Assembly: GCA_025716855.1 (NCBI GenBank)
Contig: JAIXMQ010000011.1
Coordinates: 658,787-722,786 of the forward strand
Length of the DNA stretch: 64,000 nucleotides
Origin: Pilaira anomala
Lineage: Eukaryota; Mucoromycota; Mucoromycetes; Mucorales; Mucoraceae
Direction of reading: 5' to 3'
Positions within the stretch are counted from its first letter, which is position 1. The number at the start of each line of letters is the position of its first letter. A program made the translations under genes and the position numbers. The notes beneath the pieces are model-generated. The model saw only the letters and a program-made list of their open reading frames with translations, had not been told where the DNA came from and searched no databases. Below, piece by piece: positions 1-10,665 of the stretch.

Positions 1-1777
1 TTTCAGCGTACACGACACTTAAAGAGTCGCGACTTTTATGGCATCTGGGGGACATAGTATTTTCTTTTTCTTTCCTCTTCTTCGTTTTCTTCCCAATTCA
101 TATTGTTAATAGTTGTATTAATACTAGATTCTTATAAGTATCATACACTAGATTTTTATAAATATCATTCACCAGGTTTTTAAAAATATGGCAGATGATA
201 ACTATTTATAATTTTTTTGTATGTACAATTTTATCGCGGATGATATATTACATTTTTTCGCAAATGATACATACTTTTAATTGTTCTTGATGAGTAAGCA
301 AAAGTTCTACTGTCGTCTGATAGCTGCCATAAAGTACGAAGCTGATTGTCACGGATAGAGTTTTTTCATATATCCAGCATCTTTTGTCTTTGCTAAATTC
401 ATATTGTAATTGCATCAATGGATCCAAATTATGTAATTATGTTTTTAAAGCAAACAGTGGGCCGTATTACTTAATTCTTCACGGTTTTCCTTAAAGAAAC
501 ATAGTTATTCCCATAATTGTTTAGCTTTCTTTGTATATGTAATTATGTCTATCCAACGGTTACGCCAGAACCTGTAAATATCTTAAAAATTCTATCTTGT
601 CTTGACTAAATATAAAAAAATAAAGATTCGAAAATAAAGAAAAAACATATAATGCTCTTAAATCAGTTACAGTTTTTTTGAATGGTATCTAACTACATCG
701 CTAGAGTTTTTATAACAGTGATACAGCTAGGGATTATTTAGTTGTATAAGTTGGGGATAGTTATTAAATGTAGAAAGTGGATACAGATAATAGAAAAGTA
801 AATAAAAATGTGAGCACCAGACTATTGAGTTGTCAACTTAGAAAGACTTTATTATATTTAGTTTATGAGAGATGGTATTTAGCGACTAGTTGTCTTTAAA
901 GGAGTATCAGCAAAGTTATTATTTAACAATGGGATGACTACATAAGCATGCTTTTTTTAAAGCTAAGTTGTCATGGCAATGTTTAGTCTGTTTAAAGTTA
1001 CTTCCTTTTGTTAACCTGCATAAAACCAAACGTTTTGCAGTTCTGGATATGGAAAACGAGAATGATTTAAATCATTTTATTGATCTGCTCAATATTTTTT
1101 TTTCGATGAGCTTAACATGACAGTTTATTTTACATATTTGAGTCCTTAGTAAACTATCAAAAATAAAACGCAAGTTCCAAAGGTGTGTTATATAGGTAAT
1201 TTTTTTTTAAAAAAAAGGAGAACCACTCCAAAAATAATGTCACCGAATAAAAGTAACGGCATAATTATTAGAGTTGACATAAAACGTTTGTTTCTTTAAA
1301 TAGAGCAAACTTTGCCATTGATAAACAGCAATAAACCAAAACGAGAAAAAGACTAGACCACAGAAAATCCAAAACCTTGTCACCATAAATCAATATCTCT
1401 GAAGCAAATTGTAAAACAGACATACTCTAAAGAATTTAAAAATTATTGAATAAAATTTCGTGCCAGTTTTTCAAAACTGTCAATTTATGTTAAAAGAATC
1501 AAGTTCCATCATTTGTTTTTTTTAGACACTAGGTTTAATTTAATTAATTTACAGTGAATAGGTAAAAGTCATATGTGAATTATAAGGATAGAAGTTGTCA
1601 TAGAGGTAAACAGATTATTCTTAAAACAGTGATTTTTTCTTCTTATTTTTTTCTCATGAAGATAAAGAAACATCCATCACATATATAAGCTATTAAAGGC
1701 ATGTATATTAACTTTAATAAAGAGGATGGTTAAGTTAAAGTAATAGGGAAAAGAAAAGTGCATGTTATAATATGTCT

Positions 1778-1806
1778 GTGGTGGTGGTGGTGGTGGTGGG
1801 GGGGGT
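1778..1806. repeat. GTG microsatellite with G-run
   Basis: About seven GTG units are followed directly by a run of about eight G. It is one of few G-rich strings in this AT-rich region and lies in no gene. Confidence 0.8.
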
Positions 1807-2155
1807 TATTACTTTAATATGAAGCCTCCAGAAGATTTATTTTTATGTAAAATACTGTGTAGGTGAACGAATTTGATGTGCTGCTTCGTAACAACGTAAT
1901 ACGATGTTTTTATCTTTGTAACCATTATGGTGTATAAGTTGATACTGACTGGTGTAATTACAAATATGTATAAATACATAAATTTCAGTGATGTTGGTGC
2001 ATGTGCACATACAAAATGAGGGTAATATTTTTCTGTTTGTGGAGCAAACAAAAATTGACAGTTATCTTTAGCAACTCATACTACTCATAACTATTAAATG
2101 CAATATCTTATCATCCAATAAACAAGAAACGAGCTATAAACTAAAATAAATCCTC

Positions 2156-2157
<2 letters not shown>

Positions 2158-2230
<73 letters not shown>
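2158..2230. repeat. T73 homopolymer
   Basis: An uninterrupted run of 73 T, the longest homopolymer in the window. No target-site duplication or retrogene body was seen beside it, so a retroposed poly(A) tail is not demonstrated. The exact length may be affected by sequencing. Confidence 0.9.
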
Positions 2231-2233
<3 letters not shown>

Positions 2234-3052
2234 TTCTCTTCATTCAATAATATATAATTTATTGTTTTATTGAAATGAATATTCCAATGATATCAATATT
2301 TTAGGGGAAGGACATAGTATTTTCACACAGGTGTTTTTTTTAAAAATTACGAAATAACACAAACAACCTATAAATAAATTAAAAAGAATAACGAAGAGTT
2401 TGAAATAACAAATCATTCCAAACGTCAACCTCAAATTGCAAATGGGTAAAAATAATAATTCAAGATTGGCCAAGTCGTATATAGTAAAAATAGTTCTTTG
2501 TCAATTTAAAGTAAAAGCATTTACCAACAATTCTGTAGCAACGGATCCAGACTAATAACAACCATGTAATATAGCTACGTACAAGGTGATCTTTAGTCAG
2601 GGACAATAGGTTTTTATCTAATCTTGATAGATAGGATCAAGAAATAAAATATAATCAAAAGCAGAAGAGTTGGGTATAGACCATTTAAACCCATCAGAAA
2701 AATGGTCCCTTTATTTAAACATAATTATCAGGATATTCCATATATAAAAAGATGATTATTATTTTAATTTAGAAGAGTTCTTTAAGTTTTTATTTTACTT
2801 AATAAATCAATCCGAAGTCTTTTCTCATTAATAACTGATTGTCTACATATACTACTGAATCCTCAACATAACCAACATAAGATGGTGAAGAAGTAGCTAT
2901 ACCAACAGCAGATCAAACAAAAAGATGTATCATATTCAGCGTTATATTTTATGTCATACTGGGAAGTTATATTACTTGCGATATGATGATATGTATACAT
3001 ATTATAGCAGTGATTATAATTATTAGCAGCTGCATATACACACACACACACA

Positions 3053-3191
3053 CCTGGTTCAGATAATTTGTCTGATTTACTTGGTCGCATAAAAATGGAT
3101 AATCATCATCATCTTCTTTTAATTGTAACACTTCGCAAATCATGTTTATTATCACTTTTGGGATGATGTATCTAGTCGAACTTTCAAACAT
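3053..3191 (-). other. Possible exon of an unknown gene
   Basis: A minus-strand frame starts with ATG at 3191 and reads a mixed-composition segment including the acidic string EDDDDYPF. It ends at a CAG|GTGTGTG junction that could be a 5' splice site leading into the CA repeat. No family was recognised and no convincing continuation was found, so it may be chance. Confidence 0.2.
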
Positions 3192-3417
3192 AATACATAG
3201 TTATTTTGACCCATTTGATACATGTAAGATTTAAACTAATTTTATCAGCTTTATTAACAATGAAGTTATATTTTCATTATGTAGATTGAGTTACGCATAT
3301 TATCTTCAGATAATTACTTTGTCTTCCTCTGTGTTTATAAACCAAAGTTCTCATGCAATAATAAATGTTGGTTGGTTTAAAGTAATAATTGATTATAAAT
3401 ATAATTCACTTTCTGAA

Positions 3418-3450
<33 letters not shown>

Positions 3451-3832
3451 TTAGATATTTCGTCTAAGTATAGTTTATTATCATACTCAACTATCAATAG
3501 TAAAGGTTTTGTTGAGAGTACATTAGAAAATTCTAGTATTATATCTAACAAATAGTAATTATTCCAGAATCTAAAAGCAATACCAATTTATCAATACTAA
3601 ACTAATTTTAGCTTGCCCCTTTGGGATTGATTTTTAATGTTTCAAATGTAACAACTTTAAATGTGAACAGAAAGTAAGTGGGATAAAAAAAAGTAGTAAG
3701 TATATGAAATTAAAAAAAAATGTTGTTAATTTGTTCCTCTTTTCGCAGGTTTACAACACTTGTTGAAAAATACTTAAATACCAGTTTATCTTCAACCGAA
3801 TTCCTATCAAATATTTTGATAGGCTTATTTAC

Positions 3833-4395
3833 ATGCTAAGTGACAACCTTGTACTTAATTACAGAAGGGATCATATCCAAATAAGTTTAGGTATTCAACC
3901 AGCAAAACTTTCATTATTTAAAAAAGAGAGAAGAAATATTACAGATGCAATTGAGAAGCAGGTGGCTATCTCTATGATCACGAAGGTCAATGAACAGGTA
4001 ATAATATATATTGTTTGATGCTTTGACGCATTGTTAATTAAATGTGTATTGTAGGAATTTCTTTGCAAGTCTTTCCAGCGAGTGTAGTAATATTTATGTT
4101 GTAAAAGTTGTAGATAACTGTGTGGTATCATGTAACTTGCCCTGTCAATAACATGATACTTTTCAAAAAATGTTTCTGGTTTGTAGGGTTATGGAAGTCG
4201 CCTTTAAAAGCGCTCGCTAATCATGCAACCAGCTACTCCAATCCCGAACACAGAAATGATTAAAAGAAAAATGGATACTCTTTGCTATGAAAACATGGAA
4301 GAAATAGAAGAATTCCATTTGGAAATTGCAAGGACCACAAGATCTCTTGAAAAGATATGTTCCCTAACCAGTTTCCTGCCAAGCAAAGGTGAATA
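3833..4395 (+). pseudogene. Unrecognised coding fragment, probably degraded
   Basis: Two stretches of non-biased coding composition are separated by a possible intron. The first (3833-4000) ends NEQ|GTAATA. The second (about 4223-4391) encodes a charged helical segment containing EEIEEFHLEIARTTRSLEK and ends at a possible GTGAAT donor. The frames do not join cleanly: the sequence after the TTTGTAG acceptor near 4186 meets stops in the frame needed. No family was recognised. It could be a relic or a lineage-specific gene with misplaced exon edges. Confidence 0.3.
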
Positions 4396-4429
4396 TAATA
4401 AATTATCTAGATATATAAAAAAAAAAAAC

Positions 4430-4520
4430 ACGAAAAAAAGTACATTGAAAAAATAAATAAAACACTTCGAAAAAAAAATAAAACACTTCGAAAAAAAATA
4501 CTTTGAAAAAATAAACAAAG
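4430..4520. repeat. Short tandem A-rich repeat
   Basis: About four imperfect copies of a 19-20 nt unit containing AAAACACTTCGAAAAAAA follow the fragment upstream. The function is unknown. Confidence 0.6.
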
Positions 4521-5087
4521 TACCCTTTGTGATGAGGTCGCCGCGTCGGGTATTTACTGTAGGACTCCCCTGTGCTTTTCTGTAGATGAGATCGACAAGA
4601 ATCAGTATTCAAGGTGATCTTAGCTTTATTTAGGGAACGAACAGTATCAAATGACACCGGGCCCATTATAAAACTTAAAAACATATTACTTAAATAAAAC
4701 AAGCCCTTTATTCTCTATTTAAGTTTGAAACTTAATCGCTACTAAAGAGACAGAAGTGGGTTATTATAGTCAAGAAATTGTTGAATATAGTAGTTTATAA
4801 AAACAATAAGTACGAAAAGACCCACCTTGAGAAAAGACTTACGGAATTCAAATTTCCTCAAATGTGACTGCGAGATCAGGGAGTATTTAGCTTTATCCAG
4901 CTACTGTATAGCCTAAACACTCCCTGTCGGGGGAAGAAATCAATGATAACTGTTCGGGAAGGTTTATTGTTATTGTTACTGATATTGCTGTTGAAAATCT
5001 GTAGACTTAACAGAGCCAATTGTTAGGGAAGAGCAAATGTCATGAGAGCTAAAGCCTTGTCAATCCCAAAAAAAAAAGTTTTTTTTT

Positions 5088-7620
5088 CTTTGTTACAGCG
5101 AAAAAAAAAATGAGCCAATCAAATCATCGGAAAAAGGGGAAAAAGTGAATTTTTAGGTAAAAATCAGCAGGTCCCGACCTTTGGATTTTTTCAAGTGTTT
5201 TAAATGTGGATATATCTCGGGATTATAAGAATTTTAGAGCAAAGATATTGAATGGTTTCTAATATAAAATTTGACGCTCTTTCGAATGGTGTAAAAATCA
5301 AAGTAGAGTAATTATAAAGATTAATGTTTATTGTGAAAAGTCAAATTACGGTTTTTGTTAGGGCAGGTATATTTTTCATATCTAAAGTTATGAATCCAAA
5401 TACATGAAAAATGCGTCTTTAAATTCTGCATCGACTGTATATCATGTTGTATATTAGAATAGTTGATTTAGGATGACTTTAATTTGACAAGAAAGAAAAT
5501 TTTGTCCATATCTCGATTTTTTTTTTCATTTTAGGGGTAAAAAACGGGGCGTCCATAGGGGGTTATGGTGCATCTAGTCTACTTTCATAGGGTGTGTAAC
5601 GTTTCACACTGCTTAAATCCTATATACACCCCGTTTGTTTTTTTCCTTTAAAAATGTAAAGATATTGACAAATTTTCTTTCTTGTCAAATTAAAGTCATC
5701 TTAAATCAAGTATTCTAATATACAATGTGATATACAGTCGATGCAGAATTTGATGGCACATCTGTCTATGGATTTAAAATGATATGTCTAGAAGCATAAA
5801 ATATACTTGCCCTAAACAAAGACTGTAAATTCGACTTTCTTAAAAATACAATAATAGCCATTAATCTTTATAATTACTTTACTTTGATTTTTACTTCATT
5901 CAAATTTTATACTAGAAACTATTCAATAGCTTTCCTCTAAAAGCTTTATAATACCAACATATATTATCCACATTTATGTAAGCATTCAAAAAAAATCAAA
6001 AAGGCTCGGGAAACAGTTTTTGCTAGAGAAAGTATATTTTTTATATATAAAAAAATATATCTTTGTATGAAGATATCTTCCCATATAAATTTAGAATTTT
6101 CTGGATATAGTATTGTATAATAAAATAGTTAATATTGAAGGAATTTACTTTGACATGAAAGATTTCTAGGGCTTAAAATTTAAGCTGTGTTTAGTTAATT
6201 TAGAGTGGTGACTCACCCACCAATAAGCGCGCCTCATATAAACTACACACACCACATATTTAAGCCCAGAAAACCTTTCATGTCAAAGTAAAGTCCTTCA
6301 ATATTAACTATTTTATTATACAATACTATATCCAGAAAATTCTAAATTTATATGGGCAGATGATTGTATATAAAGATGTATTTTTTATATGTAAAAAATA
6401 TACTTTTTCTAACAAAAACTGTTTTCCTTACATGCACTACAAATGGAGAGTGCATGTAGCATGGTCTATATACACCTCGTTTTTCGGTCCCAGAAATCAA
6501 AATTTTGACAAAAAATACCTTCTTGTCAAAGTAAATCCTCTAAATCAACTATTTTATTAAACAATATGATATACAGAAAGTGTAGAATTTAAAGGCGCAT
6601 CTTTCTAAATAATTCGATTTATATTATTAGAAACAGAAAATAACTTCCCTAATAAAAACTTTATTTCGTTTTCTGACAATAAACATAAATTATTATTATT
6701 ACTTGGCTTTGATTTTTACATCATTAGAAAGAGCGCAAAATTCTACATGTGTCATTAAAAGGCCAACTTTAAAACCTTTTTAATCTAAAGATGTATGGAT
6801 ATTTCTGAATTTTGAAAAAATCCATAGGGGGGGACTAGCAAATTTTTCTAAAAAATGGAATTTTTTTCACAGCTTAAAAAAAATAAAAATTAGAAATGTA
6901 GATATATCTTTGTATTTAAATGGTTTTAAAGTTTAGCTTTTTATTGATGTCTAAGGTAGAATTTGACGCTCTTTCGAATGGTGTAAAAATAAAGTAGTAT
7001 AATTATAAAGTTTAATAGTCATTGCGAGAAAGCACAGCTTCTATTAGGACATGTATATTTTTTATATACAAGATAATAAATCTAAATGCATAGAAATCTT
7101 AGTTTTTAAATTCTACATCTTTGGAATATAACATTGTCTAACAAAATAGTCTGTATCCTGATTTGGTTTTTTTCCTGTTTTTGGACCTAAAAATTGAGAT
7201 TTGGGTCCAAATTTCTTTCTTTTCAAATTAAAGTCTTTTATTTACCTATTCTATTTACTATATAATATACAATCAATGCAGAATTTGAAGGCGCATCTTT
7301 CTATTGATTTAGAATTATTATTTTTTATGTAGAAAATATACTTGCCCTAACAAAAACTGTATATCGTTTTTTCATAATACCTATAAACATTTGTTACTAT
7401 TTTACTTTGCTTTTTACATCATTAAAAAGAGCGTCAAATTCTACATGTATTGGTAAAAAGCTAAGCTTTAAAACCTTTTTAATGTAAAGATGTATGGATA
7501 TTTCTGAATCTTGAAAAAATCCATAGGGGGGGACTGGCTTATTTTTGCCTAAAAATACACTTTTCCCCCCTTTTCCGATGATTTGATTGGCTCAATTTTT
7601 TTTTCGCTGTAACAAAGAAA
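5088..7620. mobile_element. Foldback-type element: tandem palindromes inside a terminal inverted repeat
   Basis: The outer arms at about 5088-5165 and 7548-7620 are inverted copies. They share the string GAGCCAATCAAATCATCGG and flanking CTTTGTTACAGCG. Between them lie a large palindrome P1 (about 5110-5990, centre near 5588), a second P2 (about 6005-6432, centre near 6219), an unpaired half-unit (about 6440-6845) and P3 (about 6860-7600, centre near 7198). A recurring motif (core GAATGGTGTAAAAAT) occurs near 5290, 5880, 6725, 6980 and 7410 in mixed orientation. Another (ACTTTAATTTGACAAGAAAG and its complement) sits near 5480, 5690, 6150, 6285, 6525 and 7240. No ORF of substance is present. 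This looks like a non-autonomous foldback transposon or nested insertions of one. No transposase and no clear target duplication were seen. Confidence 0.75.
6081..6357. repeat. Near-perfect inverted repeat, arms about 80 bp
   Basis: The arms at 6081-6162 and 6277-6358 are almost exact reverse complements around a spacer of about 115 nt. Both carry TCCAGAAAATTCTAAATTTA or its complement. The arms extend less exactly out to about 6005 and 6432. The high identity contrasts with the more diverged P1 and P3 arms. Confidence 0.85.
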
Positions 7621-7674
7621 ATCATGTCTACAATACCTCGTTTTTCTTTATCAAAAAGACTAATTAAGGCCAGT

Positions 7675-7740
7675 AAACACAGGTAGTGTAGCGTAGGGCT
7701 TTACTGTCGTAATAGAATGGTAGTATCAAAAGGTCTCTTC
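7675..7740. repeat. Sequence shared with the ends of the 35.5-kb repeat
   Basis: The segment contains TAGTGTAGCGTAGGGCTTTA followed by GGTAGTATCAAAAGG. It matches both ends of the small element at 35.5 kb (GTAGCGTAGCACAGGG and GGTAGTTTCAAAGGG). This suggests the true right end of the large foldback element lies here, beyond 7620. A matching left end was not found near 4960-5087. Confidence 0.6.
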
Positions 7741-8493
7741 CTTTAAAAAATTTTTTTCACCATAAATTAAAAGTGAAAGAGGCAGATTTAACTATATCAA
7801 GAATTATATTACCTTGGCAAATATTGACCACCAAAAGTTTTAATGCAATTGTATAGTTAGTTAAACTGATATGACTGATTTATTTTTACTTAAGCAAAAT
7901 GGCATGTCCTCAAGGATAAAGAAAATTAACAATTATAGGTAGCAATGTACATAACTAGTCCAAGAAGTAAACTTCTAGGACCAGGAACTATCCCATGGTA
8001 AGTTAATTATAGATGTAGAATAAAGAAATGTCGAGATCTATACTAATGCATTACACTTCGATAAGTGCTGATTGCCGATCGTGGCGCCCCAAGAATTCAC
8101 CTTTATTTATTTTCACAACAATTATTGAAAGGCTAGCGTATGTACATTAAAAATCCTTGATCTGAACTTATGCTTTCATGTGGATAGTTATTTAGGTTAT
8201 ACAAATGTAGACATAATAGAGAAAATAAAGAGATTTTTTTTTTGACGTATACATGCATGTGACATATAAAACCTTAAAGCAAGTTTCTTTTAATAGTCCT
8301 TTTACAATTGAGGAATCGCACATGATCGTTTCACTTACTACGTTTGTACTTTGCTTTATTTGAAAAAAGAGGTCGATCGTGGGCATACATAGTATCACAA
8401 TTTAAATAATGAATTTAATAACATACCGGTATATATAAAAAAGAGGAGGGTAATTTCTATTTGTGTAATAAAAAAAGGAATTTATAATATTCT
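7741..8493. other. Intergenic, no gene seen
   Basis: AT-rich sequence between the foldback element and the 3' end of the minus-strand transporter gene. Only short biased ORFs are present. Confidence 0.6.
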
Positions 8494-9662
8494 CTATTCG
8501 ATATGTTTTTTAGTAGCAGAGGCATGCTTGTAATAGTTATAACCTATGATACCAATGATAGATATCATTAACCTAAATTCATAATACTGATGTTATGCAC
8601 CCAGTGTGTGATGTTAAAAAAATATTCTATATATTACCCCATATATGTTTTGAATGTAAGCTCATCGCCGTAAATCAATACAGATAAAGCAATAACTACT
8701 ATTTCCTTGCTAATACCTGCTACACTTAGAGTCACCGTACTGGTACCTTTGATTAAATAAAGCTCTGCAATTGTCATAATAAAGGCTACATACAAAATCA
8801 ATACACTAATCATATGTTATTTTATTTTCTCATACCTAATACACCGCCAAATGACATAATACCTAAGGAAATAATTGATTTTGATACAGAATCAAAATAG
8901 AAATTAGTTGTAGCTGTATCCTGTTGTTGAAATGGCCTCTCAATGACCAAACTTAATGATAGCATCGTGATGAACATGATTGGACTCAGGTGGTACATGG
9001 TAGCTAATGGACTATTATTCTTATTGGATTTACTTGACTTCATGAGATATTGGGCCATATTCCATCTTAATCCAGAAGCAACAGCTGCAGTTAGTACCAA
9101 GATAAAGCCTTTACTATCGAACTTTGGTTCACCATCTATCGTTAACCAAACACCAAATACAATAAAAGATATCACACCAACTAACTTTAATGATGGCCTT
9201 TCAAATCCAAATAAAAAAGAGAAAATTAAAACCCAAACAGGTGTGCTTGATTTAATCATCGTATAAAATGAAAGTGTAATCAATACAAGTGATGCATTTG
9301 CACAACATATCTCTACAGCTGCTGCAACACCGCATGGTACCTATTCATATATTTATAAAACGATAAGAATATACACGCTTTTTACTTCACGATTTTTTTT
9401 TTTTAAAAAAACCTACTACTTTAATAAAATATTCCATAAAAGAATAATTTTGTACTGTATGTCCATAATAATTTATTAAAATTCTTGTCATGATGGTATG
9501 TATACCTGAATGAACTGCACTCATGAGCAAAGGTAAATTGAAATTGTAATGATCTTTCCCCATCAATGTCTTGTTATAGATGGACAGTATCGTTGAAAAA
9601 AAGTACCAAGTAAATATATATAAAGCATTGTATTTCCATGCTGTTTTCGACACTTTTTGCAT
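8494..9662 (-). CDS. SLC35C2-like transporter of the drug/metabolite superfamily (copy A)
   Basis: A multispan membrane protein of the triose-phosphate/nucleotide-sugar transporter family, probably in Golgi or ER membranes. Four coding blocks read in order from 9662. The first carries the ALYIFTWYFFSTILSIYNKT helix. The second runs from PCGVAAAVEICCANASL through SFYTMIKSSTPVWVLIFSFL, SGLRWNMAQYLMK and PLATMYHLSPIMF. The third has AELYLIKGTSTVTLSVAGIS and the last ends YNYYKHASATKKHIE at TAG 8494-8496. The order and the YTM-KSS, GxRW and STxTLSxAGIxKE motifs match human SLC35C2 and yeast Ymd8 relatives. The substrate is unknown. It is a paralogue of the gene at 41686-43316, with a shorter N-terminus. 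Exon edges are by eye. Confidence 0.82.
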
Positions 9663-9805
9663 AGAATATGTAAATTAAGTAAAAAGATAAGAGATAAAAA
9701 AAGAAGGGTACTTTTTACAAATAATTATCGTTCGAGACTTTAATCCTATTGTAGCACGTGAGTTTTGACAGTCTTCTCGTTAGAGTTGCTTGGCAAAAAA
9801 CAGTA

Positions 9806-9977
9806 CAGTACCCGCTCTATTTAAGGCCGTTCGATTTAAGGCCGTTTCCGATTTAAGGCCGCAATTCTCTGCAAAATTTGGCCATTTTTAACTTCCTCAA
9901 GCAGAAATAAGGCTATGATACGATTTAAGGCCACAAAAGTCTGAAATTTTTTTCAGCCTTAAATAGAGCGGGTACGG
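9806..9977. mobile_element. 172-bp MITE with TA target duplication
   Basis: Terminal inverted repeats start CAGTACCCGCTCTATTTAAG on the left and end with the complementary CTTAAATAGAGCGGGTAC on the right. One mismatch occurs in the outer bases. A TA dinucleotide flanks each end (9804-9805, 9978-9979), as expected for the Tc1/mariner superfamily. Inside, the motif GATTTAAGGCC is repeated three times beyond the terminal copies. There is no coding capacity. It sits about 140 bp upstream of the copy A transporter start codon. Confidence 0.85.
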
Positions 9978-9979
9978 TA

Positions 9980-10665
9980 AAATGCTTCGAAACGTTTACT
10001 TTCATGCATCCATATTTACTTTTTATCCTTTAACTTTTATATTATTTAGATACTTGTCAAACAGGTATTGGTTTTTTATGAACTGTCAGGATTATAAACT
10101 CAAATCACTTAATTTCAAGTCATCAGACATAAGTGCATATAGTCAAACACAATTCATTGGTTACATGAGTACAAGTGTTGCGTATGCAGTATAAAAAAGA
10201 CTTGTAAAAAAAGAAGGCGTGTAACCTATAACTTGAGAACAATAAAAGAGTGATAGTTCAACAAGATGCGTATAAACATTTTATCCTTACTTCAGAAAAT
10301 GCACTTCTAAGTAAAATGTACCATTGTTATTTATGACATAGTATATTATCACTGGTCTTGCGATTAACAATGCATAAAACATGAGGTGAGTTGCTTCTAT
10401 AACAACTTTACACGACCATAAAATTGAATAAACGAGAGATCAAAAAATGTGGAATGTTCTGCTTCAAAAAGAAAAGGACAAATTATCCACAGCGTATACA
10501 ACGTTTTCTATTGAAATAAGGGTATGGTAAATTGTCTTAACTTGGCAATTGTGTACAACTTTCTCATTTTAGGTTAAAAAAGAATCGTTCTTAAATATTT
10601 TCTTTTCTTTTCTCTTTCTTTCTTTTTTTTTTTTTACTCCTTTAAATATTTTTTTTTTTTTTCAA
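9980..10665. other. Intergenic between the MITE and Vps27
   Basis: AT-rich sequence with no gene seen. The last 100 bases before the Vps27 start are dominated by T-runs and CTTT repeats. Confidence 0.6.

Larger units (their letters stand above)
1..3760. other. Gene-poor AT-rich stretch
   Basis: No convincing gene is visible on either strand. Open frames are short and of biased A/T composition. The region holds a GTG microsatellite (about 1778-1799), a T73 tract, a T28 tract near 3421-3449, a CA repeat near 3037-3052, and one weak exon candidate on the minus strand (3053-3191). Confidence 0.6.

Noticed and set aside
8943..9266. 107-residue plus-strand ORF
   Set aside because: It is antisense to the transporter copy A exon, whose minus-strand frame matches a known family.
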